Below, piece by piece: positions 9,517-19,374 of a stretch of 64,000 nucleotides of DNA. Where the stretch lies: contig AP019515.1 in the NCBI GenBank assembly GCA_007182875.1, positions 124,001 through 188,000 of the forward strand, in the 5' to 3' direction. This DNA comes from Vreelandella sulfidaeris (lineage in GTDB: Bacteria > Pseudomonadota > Gammaproteobacteria > Pseudomonadales > Halomonadaceae). Numbering within the stretch: the first letter of the stretch is position 1; each line of letters begins with the position of its first letter. The notes beneath the pieces were generated by a model that was not told the origin of the DNA, did no database searches, and worked only from the letters and a program-made list of their open reading frames with translations. A program made the translations under genes and the position numbers.

Positions 9517-10243
9517 TGTTGCGATGGGGTCATGGCACCGTGCGTATCCACCATCCCTATCATGGATTCCAAATACCAGAGTTGCCAGACGGCAAACGCA
9601 ATAATTAGCAGCGCTGCTAGCGTACGAGTCGCAGGACTACGTATCCATATTGAGACGCGGCGCGCTGCCACACCGGTCGCTAGGACGGCAGGCAGGTGCC
9701 GAGCCCGAAGGCCCCATCATCGCGGCGGCACGCAATGGCTCGGCTACGGCCAGACTCCAGGCCAGCATCGAATAGATTAGCCCACAAGGCATCCAGCCCC
9801 ATAGCGAGCCAAGTGCGAACGCTTGGGGCACTTTACAACAGGCATCAAGCGACGTCCTATTGGTTCGATGCGGCGCCACAGAACGCGCCCTAGTGCCTCG
9901 ATACGTAGCAAGCCCTTCCACCAGTTGGCGATATAAAGCGCCATCAGTATCAACATGACCGCCGCCAGGATACGCAATACCAGGGCGAAGCTGTCCAATG
10001 CATGGTTGAGCACGGAACCGAGCAGGGCCACCAAGGCACCCGCGATCATGTAGCTGCTGATACGGCCTAAATTATAGCCGAGCAACAGAGCTGCTAAACG
10101 GCTAGGTTGTCGCATGCTGGGGGCACAGCAAAGGTCAGGGCACTCATGATGCCGCCACACATGCCGATACAGTGCGCGCCTCCCAGCAAGCCGAAGACGA
10201 AGGCCGCCGCCAGCGGCGGCAGGCTCAGGTCGGCGGGATTCAT
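9513..10243 (-). pseudogene. TauE/SafE-type (sulfite exporter family) membrane protein, frameshifted
   Basis: Last gene of the minus operon from 16978. Starts MNPADLSLPPLAAAFVFGLL then GGAHCIGMCGGIMSALTFAV, the N-terminal Cys motif (GxHCxGMCGG) of the CcoS-neighbour/DUF2182-like SafE group found with copper ATPases. A second motif is SLWGWMPCGLIYSMLAW with another conserved Cys. Ends MIGMVDTHGAMTPSQH at 9513. Proposed in related operons to move copper or thiols across the inner membrane; substrate here is inferred. Frame breaks near 10120, 9840 and 9690. Confidence 0.7.
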
Positions 10244-10262
10244 TTAAGGAGCGCCTTTGGTG

Positions 10263-10779
10263 CTATCCGCCGTACCAAGGGAGGGGCTGGTGGCGAAGGT
10301 CGCCGGAGGAGCCGTACGGTGAGATAAGTTCGACCTGTTCGGGTGGATAGCAAAGTCCTTGATCGGAACAGCCCTGAAAGGTCACCACGACGGCCAACGG
10401 TCCGATCACGGTCTCGCTCGCCTCGATGGGCGCACTCACCAACACCTGATTGTAGAAAACATTAATGTCCCCAAAGATGCGTGCGACATTGGCTCACCAG
10501 GTGGCAAAGCCAGCTCTCCGAAATTGATACTTCGAGAGACTCTCAATCGCAAACTGATGCCGATGAAGGTAATAGTCTTCGGCGACGGTGAAACCGACAT
10601 AAACCCGATCATCGTCTCGCCAAGCGGTGGTTCGGAAGGCTTCTGTAGCCGGTAGAAAGTCACGTTGCGTCGAACGGTTAAAGGGGAGCTTTGTCACCAA
10701 CCCCAAATATCTCTTCACGTGCCGCTACCGGTGTGACTATAAAGAGTGCCACCATTAGAAAAGCGAAGACTTGTTTCAT
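10263..10779 (-). pseudogene. DsbD N-terminal (alpha) domain protein, frameshifted
   Basis: Periplasmic DsbD-alpha-like protein. After a signal peptide (VFAFLMVALFIVTPVAA) comes FLPATEAFRTTAWRDDDRVY, then EDYYLHRHQFAIESLS, SINFGELALPPGE, and VTFQGCSDQGLCYPPEQVEL, whose CxxxxxC pair matches the DsbD-alpha active cysteines (QGCADxGLCYPP). No membrane or gamma domain follows, so it is a stand-alone thiol acceptor. ATG overlaps the lgt stop (ATGA). Frame breaks near 10640 and 10440; the exact C-terminus is uncertain. Confidence 0.75.
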
Positions 10780-11585
10780 GAGTTTAACGCCGCCTTTGGC
10801 TTATCCACTGGCTGACGTCTGGACCAAGCGACCAGAGCAAAACCCGCTATGAGCATCGGTAGTGTCAACAGCTGCCCCATGGTCAACCAGCCAAAAGCGA
10901 TGAATCCCAACTGAGGGTCTGGGAGGCGCACGAACTCCACGATGAAGCGAAAGGCTCCGTACAGAAGCAGGAACAACCCAGAGATGAGGCCTCGCTGACG
11001 CGGTCGGCGCGATAGCCACCACAGCACGGCAAACAACACGACACCTTCAAGGGCAAACTCGTAGAGAGCCGAAGGATGGCGTGGCTCTGGGCCCAGCTCC
11101 ATCATGGATGGAAACACCATTGCCCAAGGTACATCACTAACTCTTCCCGGTAACTCGTGATTGATGAAGTTACCGGGCGACCCGCTCCCAGGCCGATCGG
11201 GACTAACGGAGCAATGAAGTCAGTCAGTTGAATAAAAGCCAGTTGATGTTTGCGAGCAAACAGCCAGGCAGCCACTAATACACCGGCAAGGCCGCCATGA
11301 AAGCTCATGCCTCCTTCCCAGATTTTTAATAACCAAAGGGGTTTGCTTGCAGTTGTTCGAGCCCGTAAAACAGCGCATAGCCAAGACGGCCGCCAACGAT
11401 GATGCCGATGGCGCCGTAGAAGATCAGGTCGCCCATATCATCGTGGCTTAGGCCGAGTCGGTGGGCTCGATGCCGACCCAACCACCAAGCAGCGACTAGC
11501 CCGATGACATACATTAAGCCATACCAGTGGATCTGAAGGGGCCTATGGCGATGGCGATCGGATCAATTTGAGGGTATTGCAACAT
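10776..11585 (-). pseudogene. lgt: Prolipoprotein diacylglyceryl transferase Lgt, frameshifted
   Basis: Inner-membrane enzyme transferring diacylglycerol to the lipobox Cys of prolipoproteins. Begins [20 protein letters not shown] and shows the family motifs [25 protein letters not shown] (HGG), and [17 protein letters not shown] (HPSxLYE) in successive frames. Frame breaks at about 11520, 11315 and 11150. It is probably an accessory copy beside the chromosomal lgt; its position suggests lipidation of envelope proteins in this copper module. Stop overlaps the next start by 4 nt. Confidence 0.8.
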
Positions 11586-11651
11586 ATACCTTCCTTAACT
11601 TAGCGTTACAGATGGAGTCATTAATAAAAATAATGCGTTTTCATAACCGTT

Positions 11652-12183
11652 TTATCGTTTCCACTTCTCGACTTCTTGGATGACTCGCTCAACATCTTCA
11701 GACGTTATGTAACCTGTATGTTTGTAACGAATAGTGCCTTCGGTATCGACCAGATAGCTTTCTGGGGCGCCATACACACCTAGCTCAAAACCTAGGTTAC
11801 CCTCTGGATCAAAGATGTTGACTTCAAAGGGTTCCCGAACTCGTCAAGAAACTCGAGCCCCTTTGCCTGGGTATCCTTGTAGTTGATCCCAACCAAGCGG
11901 ACGCCTCGCGCGGCTAAATCCAATAACTGCGGCATTTCATGTTTGCAAGTCGGACACCACTCTCCCACACATTGACTAATGTCACCTTTCCTTTAAAGAG
12001 ATTCATCAACGAGCCTTGAGGGTCTTCCAGCGTTGTCAGGCTGAATGGCGGAAACGGCTGAGCTAACAAGGGTGAATCTCTGGCGCTAGGATCCATTGAT
12101 AAGCCCTGATAAAGAAAAGCTCAAACCAAAAAGCCCAATAGGGGTAAAATAGCAATGTCCGAGATTTCACGTGTACGTCTCAC
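11652..12183 (-). pseudogene. CcmG/TlpA-like membrane-anchored thioredoxin, frameshifted
   Basis: N-terminal hydrophobic anchor (IAILPLLGFLV) from a probable GTG at 12183, then DSPLLAQPFPPFSLTTLED, FKGKVTLVNVW and, after a shift, GEWCPTCKHEMPQLLDLA with the active site WCPTC. Later LVGINYKDTQAKGLEFLDEF and GVYGAPESYLVDTEGTIRYK match CcmG/DsbE (GVYGxPExxxID). Ends EVEKWKR at 11652. Likely maintains reduced thiols for cytochrome or metal-protein maturation. Frame breaks near 12115, 11965 and 11840. Confidence 0.75.
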
Positions 12184-12260
12184 AGGTAGTAGCGGGTAAG
12201 TGCCTGCTGAGCATTGTTAATGCTTACGAAAGTTGATTTAGAGCACTCGGTTGCTATCGG

Positions 12261-12927
12261 TCATGGCTGTCGAGCCCATAAGCGTTTCGCCAGCAGAGGC
12301 AGCAATGTAATGCCACTGATGAGAATCAGCGCGATTGTGAGGCCACGGGAGTCGGCCGTAATCAGCACTTCGCCGAACATGACGATTAGATACGCCGTGG
12401 GGATCACGCCGGCCAGTGTGGCGATCAAAAGCGCCAGAAAGACAGGGTGATACCTGCCGCATAGCTGACGGCATCAAACGAAAGGAAGGGCACCAATCGG
12501 GATGCAAAACGATGAGCATCAAGCCTGTCTGAGAGCGCTCCTTTCCCAGCCAGTTGAGGATGGGCCGCGTACGCGGCCAGCGTTACATCACTTCATAGCC
12601 GAGCAAACGAGCAATGCAGAAAGCGAGCAGAGCACCGGCTTCGGCACCGATAACGACATAGATCGTCCCCAAACTGGGCCGTAAAGCGCACCAGCCACCA
12701 TCGCAATTGGGCCACTGGGAATCGGGCTCATGACAATGGCCGCCATCATCATAAAGATGATGGCCAACGGCTAGAAGCCCAGCCTATCAAGCCACTCACG
12801 CAAGGCCTGCTTGTCGGTCAAGACCGACAAGGCGCCGGTCTCCATCAGAATCAATAAAGGGCCGCCAAGCCCATCAATAGAGTGAGCCCCAAAAGAGCGT
12901 TTGCTTTACGCTAAGCTTGGTTGCCAT
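12261..12927 (-). pseudogene. TVP38/TMEM64 (DedA-like VTT) membrane protein, frameshifted
   Basis: Starts MATKLSVKQTL, then SPIPSGPIAMVAGALYGPVW, GAEAGALLAFCIARLLGYEV and FASRLVPFLSFDAVSYAAGI, matching the VTT domain core (R-x-x-P/F... xxxYxxGxxxxxxxxF). Ends LLAKRLWARQP at 12261. Multi-pass inner-membrane protein of uncertain transport role; often encoded with mercuric or copper genes. Frame breaks near 12880, 12780, 12580 and 12490. Confidence 0.7.
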
Positions 12928-12987
12928 GTGCATCTCAGTGGTCGTGATTGGGAGACTCGCATCTCAGCCCTGTACCGTTATGGTGTA

Positions 12988-13812
12988 TCATTCAACGCCC
13001 AATATTTCGCGAAACTGGTCGGTCGACACTGCGCCATTGATACGCTGAACTTTCCCGGCTTCATCACGGTAGTAGCTGGTCGGCGTTCCCGTAGCACCGG
13101 CCTCACGCATGATCTGGGCGTGATTTCTAAGAAGCTTGACTCTCCTCCGACGGCTCCACCGGCCTTATGCCGCCATTGCGAAATTCCAGTTCATGAGTTT
13201 CGAGAGCACTGGCCGGATTGTCGGATTCAAGGATTGCAGCAGCTTTGCGAAGACTGTCCTCTGATAGCACGCCGACCAGCACGTGACGAAGCTGTAACAC
13301 GCCTTGCTCAATGAGCGGGCGCGAATTTTCCAGAGTGCATTGCAGTAGGGGCAGTTGGGGTCTGTTAGTGTGTACACAATATGCGAAGCATCATCATTCC
13401 TCCGAGATAAAACGAGTGTTTTCAAACGCACTCCAGGTAGCTTCCAGCATGGGGTCCAGCACCAGAGCCTGAAGCTGGCTTTCCATAACGGCATTGCCCT
13501 GCGGGTCGATTAACGTACCAATGACGGCGTAGTCGGAAGAGGAGGAGATATAAGCTGCCATAGGCTCATTATCATAAGACAAGGCATAGCCTTGAGACCG
13601 TCAGGCGCTTCGAAGCTGCCATGGAAGGTGAACCCTTGATCCACCAATGCGGTAATCGATTTGGGCAAGGGAGACTCAGTATTCGTGGCACTGCTGGCCT
13701 GACGACTCTCAGTGGCATCAGTACTTGCTTCCTGCGCCAACGCAGGCAACGTTATAAGACCTAACAGACCTGCAGCAGCTAGGCAATAAGTGATAGGTAG
13801 GATATATCTCAT
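12988..13812 (-). pseudogene. dsbG: DsbG/DsbC-like thiol:disulfide isomerase, frameshifted
   Basis: Signal peptide MRYILPITYCLAAAGLLGLI, then FTFHGSFEAPDGLKG and YDNEPMAAYISSSSDYAVIG from the dimerisation domain, followed by the thioredoxin fold with active site YTLTDPNCPYCNALWK (CPYC) and in a later frame AGATGTPTSYYRDEAG, the cis-Pro loop. Ends FREILGVE at 12988. Repairs copper-induced incorrect disulfides. Frame breaks near 13590, 13395, 13330 and 13140. The start lies inside a longer open frame that reads in from the small membrane gene at 14001. Confidence 0.75.
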
Positions 13813-13849
13813 GGATGCTCTCTTTATTAGTTTCTGATCTACCCAAGGG

Positions 13850-14001
13850 GACGATTGTATTCGGTTGCCAGCTTCATCACTTCTTATTAAAAACAGGTAT
13901 TTGATGAGCGCAGCAACACCAAGCCCCAGCGCAATAATCAACAAGATCGCTATTAGGCCCATCCCTGCCATACCCCACATGCAGCTTTCACTTCCCATCA
14001 T
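13850..14001 (-). pseudogene. Small Met-containing single-pass membrane protein
   Basis: MMGSESCMWGMAGMGLIAIL followed by LIIALGLGVAALIKYLF forms one hydrophobic helix after a Met/Cys/Trp-rich N-terminus. Similar peptides accompany copper P-type ATPases and Spy-like proteins; one is also at 46700. The frame runs on into DsbG, probably because a base was lost near 13890 and the natural stop vanished; the true 3' end is therefore approximate. No named family. Confidence 0.5.
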
Positions 14002-14034
14002 TTTGAATTCCTCGTTAACACGACATTGTTTGGT

Positions 14035-16491
14035 TTAGGCGCGATGAACAGCATCGTTTGGACGTGGTGTGGCATTGCCGGTATCCGATGTGAAACGGCG
14101 TAGCCGCAACGAGTTAGTCAGCACAAAACACTGGAAATGCTCATGGCCGCCGCCGCCAGCATGGGGCTGAGCAATACGCCGATGAACGGATAGAGCACGC
14201 CCGCCGCTACGGGGATTAGTGCTACGTTGTAGCCATAGGCCCAAACGAAATTGCCGATAATGGTCCGGTGGGTACGCTTGAGAGCGCTGTGGCATTGACG
14301 ATGCCTCGCAAATCGCCACTCATCAGCACCACATCGCCAGACTCGATGGCGATATCGGTACCAGTGCCGATCGCAATGCCCACGTCGGCCTGCGCTAACG
14401 CGGGAGCATCATTGATTCCATCTCCCACAAAAGCGACACGCTTGCCCTCCGCTTGGAGACGCCGGATCTCTGCCGCTTTCTGGTCGGGCAGCACCTCGGC
14501 GAGAACCTGCTGGATGCCAACCTGCCGTGCGATAGCATCGGCAGTAGCACGGTTATCGCCGGTGAGCATGGCCACGTCCAGCCCTTGCGCTTTGAGTGCT
14601 GCGATAGCCTCGGCAGAGCCTTTAAGGGATCCGCCACCGCGATGACTGCAGCAAGCTGACCGTCTACCGCGGCATAGAGTGGGCTCTTGGCGTTCTCGGC
14701 CAACACCTTGGCGCGTGTTTCTGCCTGGCCGAGGTTGATTTCCAGCCGACGCATGTAACGATCAGCTCCTACTTGCACCAAGTGGCCGTCGACCTCGGCT
14801 TCAATGCCGTAGCCAGGCTCGGCACTAAAGCGACTGACCGGGGTAATTCCAGCCCACGGGCCTTGGCGCCCTGTACAATAGCCTCGGCGATGGGGTGCTC
14901 GCTTTGAGCTTCCACCGCCGCGACCAGTCGCAGCACTTCGTTTTCATGGCCGTTGATCGCTTCGAAGTCGGTCAGTTCGGGGCGCCCTTGGGTCAAAGTG
15001 CCGGTCTTGTCCAGTACCACCGTATTCATCTTGGCCAGCGTCTCAAGCGCCGCCCTTTACGAAATAGCACTCCCATCTCGGCCTTTCCGGTACTGACCAT
15101 GATGGCCGTTGGGGTGGCCAGACCCATCGCACAGGGGCAGGCAATTAGCAGCACGCTAACGGTAGTGACGAAGGCAAAGGACAAAGACGGCGCCGGTCCG
15201 AAAGCGAACCAGAGTGCAAAGGTAATCGCGGCAATAACGATGACCACAGGAACAAACACACCAGCAACCTTGTCGGCTAATTGCTGAATGGGGCTTCTCC
15301 GCTTGGGCCGTTTCCACCATCTTGACGATCTGCGACAAGACGGTGTCGGCACCGACTCGCGTGGCCCGAAAGGTAAGTGCACCGTTCTTGTTGATAGTGC
15401 CACCGACGACTTCGGAACCCTTCTGTTTGACGACCGGCACTGGCTCACCGCTGATCATCGACTCATCAATGTAGGAGTGACCCTCCTCAACGATGCCATC
15501 GACTGGAACACGCTCCCTGGGCGAACCAAAATACGATCGCCCGTGACGACGGCGTCGATAGGCAGCTCGACGGTTTCATCCTCGCGGATGACACGGGCAG
15601 TTTTCGCCTGTAATTGCAGAAGCTTCTTGATCGCCTCGGAAGTGCGACCTTTGGCAATGTGTTCAAAATAGCGACCGAGCAGAATTAGCGTCACAATGAC
15701 CGCTGCCGCTTCGAAATAGCTCACGGCTGTTCCGACGGGGAAGAGCGCGGGCGCCAGCAAGGCGGCGACTGAATAGAAGTAGGCAGCGCTCGAGCCGATC
15801 ATGACGAGGCTGTTCATGCCCGGATTAAAATGCCGGAGTTCGGCGAAGCCGGCACGATAGAAGCGTGCACCTGCATAAAACTGCACCGGTGTCGCCAATA
15901 ACCACTCGACGCCCATCCAGGCGCGATGCGGCATTAGACTTGTTAACAGCGTGTCAAAAGGGAATCATTTTCCCCATGGCGATAATGACCACCGGAATCG
16001 TGAATATTGCCGCGAGCACGACTCGGCGGCGAAGCTCAGCTCTCCCGGTCCTCGCTGTCCGTCGGTGGCGGCGTATCGGTATCCTGTGGTTCATAGCCTG
16101 CCTCGCGGATGGCATGCTGAATACGCGTTAACGAAACGGCTCCCGGCAGGAAGCGAACGAAGGCCTTCTGGGTAGCAAGGTTAACACTCACTTCCACCAT
16201 GCCGGGCAGCTTCGTTAGCGTTCGCTCTATCCGAGAGACACACGATCCACAACTCATGCCGGTGATGGGAATGTCGAGACTTTCCACCACAGGTTGATAG
16301 CCCGCTGTTTCAATGGCGTTGAGTAGGCTAGTGGTCGTGGTACCTGCTTCGACCTGGATAGCCGCCTTCTGGGTGGCGAGGTTCACTTGAGCGTTGATCA
16401 CGCCTGGCTGCTGGCTGAGTGCACGTTCCACACGTCCAACACAGGAAGCACAGGACATACCACGAATCTCGATATCGACGTTTTGCGCCAT
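14035..16491 (-). pseudogene. copA: Copper-translocating P1B-type ATPase (CopA ATPase), frameshifted
   Basis: Exports Cu(I) from cytoplasm to periplasm. Two N-terminal heavy-metal domains (IRGMSCASCVGRVE and ITGMSCGSCVSRIE), then membrane part with the CPC ion site ([20 protein letters not shown]), phosphorylation site [11 protein letters not shown], the SEHP motif [21 protein letters not shown] and [18 protein letters not shown]. The tail near 14200-14100 ([21 protein letters not shown] in another frame) carries the YN and MxxSS Cu(I) ligands. Six or more frame breaks (about 15950, 15480, 15290, 15040, 14830, 14640, 14280, 14130). Follows the CueR-like gene. Confidence 0.85.
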
Positions 16492-16571
16492 AATGACGAT
16501 CTCCTGTTAATTTATCGACGACCTGATATGCGAGCTTGATTCCCCATGTTCGCTATCGAGAAAATGCCCGA

Positions 16572-16978
16572 TCATTCAGTCTGCTCAGCGATAGCTTCAA
16601 CAATCGGGCAGCCTTCCTGCATAGGCCCTGCGCCTGCACATTCGTCCAGTGTTTTCGATAATACGGCTTCAATCCGCGTGAGATGTTTGATCTGCTCTCG
16701 CACCTTGTGCAGCTTCTCGCTGGCGATGCGTTTAGCTTGCGCCCGGTCGCCATTAGCATCCTGAAGCATTAACAGCTCCCGAATCTCTTGCAGCGTGAAG
16801 CCCCACTGCTTGGCATGGACGATAAACTGCAACCGATCCACAGCTTCCAGTGGGTAACGCCGATAGTTGGCATCGGTCCTCCTCGGAGGAGGCATAAGTC
16901 TCTCTTTTTCGTAGAATCGAATCGCCTGGCTAGCGACCCGCTTCGTTCGGCAAGCTCGCCGATACTTAGTGTTTGCAT
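16572..16978 (-). pseudogene. cueR: CueR/HmrR-like MerR-family copper regulator, frameshifted
   Basis: Starts MQTLSIGELAERSG, then (next frame) VASQAIRFYEKRGLMPPP, YRRYPLEAVDRLQFIVHAKQ and the C-terminal metal loop DECAGAGPMQEGCPIVEAI, in which two cysteines bracket a short loop as in Cu(I)-sensing MerR proteins. One shift near 16930. It precedes the copper ATPase on the same strand and probably activates that gene and perhaps the MerR-type promoters at 17714 and 17800. Confidence 0.75.
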
Positions 16979-17049
16979 AGCGTTACCTCACGACATTATT
17001 AATCCAAGCTTCTGGCAGCCTGACTCAACGAATCTACCGGTCGGGGCTC

Positions 17050-17681
17050 CTATTGCTCCGGTTGGCGCACGACCCTAAGGTAGGGCGTCTTGGTGTTCCA
17101 GCCTTCGGGAAAGTGTTGCCTAGCGTCATCATTCGATAGCGATGGCGAGATGATGACATCGTCACCATTTTGCCAGTCAACGGGGTGGCCACTTTGTGCT
17201 TGTCAGTTAGCTGAAGCGAATCGAGAACCCGCAGTATCTCGTCGACATTACGTCCTGTGCTGGGTGGATACGTCAAAGTGAGACGAATTTTCTTGTCAGA
17301 ATCGATGATGAAGACCGTACGCACCGTCAGTTTGGGGTCGGCTTTGGGATGGATCATTCCATAAAGCTTCGCTACCACCTGATCTTCGTCAGCCAGCAGG
17401 GGTAGTTCAGGGCCGTGCCCTGAGTCTGTTCAATATCCCCGCCCAGTCGTGGTGAGAGCTGAGGGGATCCACCGAAACCCCAACCAGTTTGGCACCCGCT
17501 GGGTGAATTCGTTCTTTCGCTTGGCAAACGCGCCCAGTTCTGTGGTGCATACTGGCGTAAAATCAGCGGGGTGCGAGAACAGCACCGCCCAGCTGTCGTC
17601 AAGCCATTGGTGAAAGTTGACCGTGCCTTGCGTGGATTCGATCGTGAAGTTTGGTGCTGTCTCGCCCAGTTGTAGCGCCAT
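17050..17681 (-). pseudogene. 1-Cys peroxiredoxin (Prx6/AhpC-TSA family), frameshifted
   Basis: Starts MALQLGETAPNFTIESTQG; catalytic motif HPADFTPVCTTELGAFAK with the peroxidatic Cys; then GVSVDPLSSHHDWAGDI, KLYGMIHPKADPKLTVRTVF and TLTYPPSTGRNVDEILRVLD, typical of the Prx6 subgroup. Ends RVVRQPEQ at 17050. Detoxifies peroxides generated by copper. Frame breaks near 17510, 17390 and 17200. Divergent from the CcdA-like gene at 17867, with a MerR-type promoter in between. Confidence 0.85.
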
Positions 17682-17713
17682 GGAAATGTCCTCATGTCAT
17701 TCATTGAGTAGCC

Positions 17714-17744
17714 ACCATAACTTTGAAGTCAACTTTAAGGTCAA
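17714..17744 (-). promoter_or_regulatory. MerR-type promoter upstream of peroxiredoxin
   Basis: Minus strand: TTGACC at 17739-17744, 19-nt spacer, TATGGT at 17714-17719. The spacer contains CCTTAAAG and CTTCAAAG in inverted arrangement (17721-17740, 6 of 8 positions symmetrical), similar to the site at 8944. Confidence 0.65.
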
Positions 17745-17799
17745 GCCTGATGTGTAATATTTGCAGTTCGGTAGGAGACAAATAATTTGCCAATAAAGG

Positions 17800-17831
17800 T
17801 TGACCTTAAAGTAGCTGTAAGCAAAATTCTT
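17800..17831 (+). promoter_or_regulatory. MerR-type operator upstream of the CcdA-like gene
   Basis: Plus strand TTGACC at 17800-17805 followed by CCTTAAAG (17804-17811) and the imperfect inverse CTGTAAGC (17815-17822). A weak -10 (AATTCT or ATTCTT) lies 19-20 nt downstream. Same half-site as the other two MerR-type sites, in back-to-back arrangement with the peroxiredoxin promoter. Confidence 0.55.
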
Positions 17832-17866
17832 ATGGCGCTAAAATGGACATGATAGGAGGTAGCACC

Positions 17867-18675
17867 ATGGGATTGGTATCAATACCCTTGTTGGCTGTCT
17901 CCATAACTTAAGTTGCGATAACACATTGGAATCTCTCTCTTCCATCGGCTTGGTCGGCGCCTTTATCGGCGGATTGGTCTCCTTCTTCTCGCCCTGCACG
18001 CTGCCCTGTTACCGGCCTACCTGTCGGTGGTCACAGGCGGTAGTGCCGGTAAAGCCGACAGGCGGTTAGAGGCATTGACCCTCAGTGCCTTCTTCGTCTT
18101 CGGCTTCAGCATCGTGTTCATCCTACTCGGGCTCGGCGCCAGTAGTATCGGGCAACTGATGCGAGGGTATCGTCAAGAATTCAACTGGGTTGCCGGCTCG
18201 GCGGTGATCGTGCTGGGCCTCTTCATGACCGGCGTGTTCCGGTTGCCGCTTTTCCAGCGTACCTTTCAGTTCACCCCAATGTCCAGGGTGGCTCCCCGCT
18301 GTCGGCGACTGTGTTCGGGATCTCTTTGCCATCGGTTGGACGCCTTGTATCGGCCCCATCCTGGGCGCCATCCTGATGGCCACGTCCAACGCTGCTAGTG
18401 CTCAGGCTGGAATGATATATCTCAGTGCCTACTCGGCTGGCCTAGCGCTACCTTTTCTTGCCAGCACTTTACTGATTAACCGATTCGCTCTGCATCGGCA
18501 AAGCCTAGGAAGGTGGAGCGCCTATGCTCGCCCCGTGGCGGGCACGATTGTGATCCTGATGGGCATCGCCATCGTTACGGGGTATATGACACGGCTTTCC
18601 AGTATCATGGTCGACCTTTTCCCCTGGCAACCTTGGGGTAGGCTAATTGTAAGTTGTTTAGTTTCTCCAAAATGA
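17867..18675 (+). pseudogene. CcdA-like thiol-transport membrane protein, second copy, frameshifted
   Basis: Start at 17867 after a strong GGAGGT site. Contains GLVGAFIGGLVSFFSPCTLP and, in the next frame, AYLSVVTGGSAGKADRRLEA, then FFVFGFSIVFILLGLGAS and LGAILMATSNAASAQAG near 18380, and ends near GIAIVTGYMTRLS. The first Cys-Pro motif is intact; the second (TPCIGPILGA) is read from yet another frame at 18345. Same family as 6375-7113. Breaks near 17910, 18005, 18290. Confidence 0.75.
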
Positions 18676-18927
18676 GGCTCTTAGCGAGGTGCTTATAACA
18701 TTTACATTACCATTAATGACTATTTAATAGCTCTTTTTCTGCATTACCTTTAACTTTTTACCAAAGTTTTGTATCTTTTGTTTTTATTTTATAGATTTAA
18801 TTTTCCTGAAAGCCTTTGTGAAAATGCCCTAAATGCACTGCAAAATACTGAAATAAAGCGTGATTATTGCTGCGCGATCATTTAGGAAGTCTTGTTATAT
18901 GAGTCTTTTTCAATAGAATGCCCGACT
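18676..18927. other. AT-rich intergenic region
   Basis: Low-GC sequence with runs of T and A between the CcdA-like gene and the cus cluster. No gene was found. The TTCAG-N6-TTCAG promoter element is not present; a single CTGAA occurs without a correctly spaced partner. Confidence 0.4.
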
Positions 18928-19312
18928 ATGAAATTATATACCCGGTTTTATTGTATTTATTTTGAGTTTTGCACTTCCCGTAACGGGAACGGCGCAAACC
19001 CTTATGATGACCGGTTCTTTCTCCATGGATCATTCGAATGTTTACGTTACCCCGGAGTCTAGTTTCTCGGGGACACCGAGCATGAATGCTGTTCGCAGCA
19101 CGAACGAGATGACTTTGCCGACTGCAAGAGCGGCAAGGAATGTAAAACCAGCAGCCTGCTCCAGGTAGCTGTTATCAAAAGCCTGCCGTTTTCGCCCAGC
19201 CAGCTCCCTCTTGTGTTGGCAATAAATTTTGTGCGGTCCCTCACCAGATGCCGTTTGGCATCCTCCCGCAGCTGATTCCTATTATGTAATGAATATCATC
19301 CGGCGCCCCTGA
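18928..19312 (+). pseudogene. CopL/DUF2946-like secreted metal-handling protein, frameshifted
   Basis: MKLYTRF then, in the next frame, LSFALPVTGTAQTLMMTGSF (signal peptide). The middle is Cys/His/Asp-rich: GDTEHECCSQHERDDFADCK, then a C-terminal part SLPFSPSQLPLVLAINF and, after a shift, DAVWHPPAADSYY, resembling the W-x-PP end of DUF2946-type proteins. The arrangement directly before cusC suggests a periplasmic copper-binding accessory. Frame breaks near 18955, 19070 and 19245. Confidence 0.5.
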
Positions 19313-19374
19313 AGCTTTCGGATGGTCATCGCGTGCCTTTGGTTCGCGCTGGAACATAAACGGAATCAATCACC

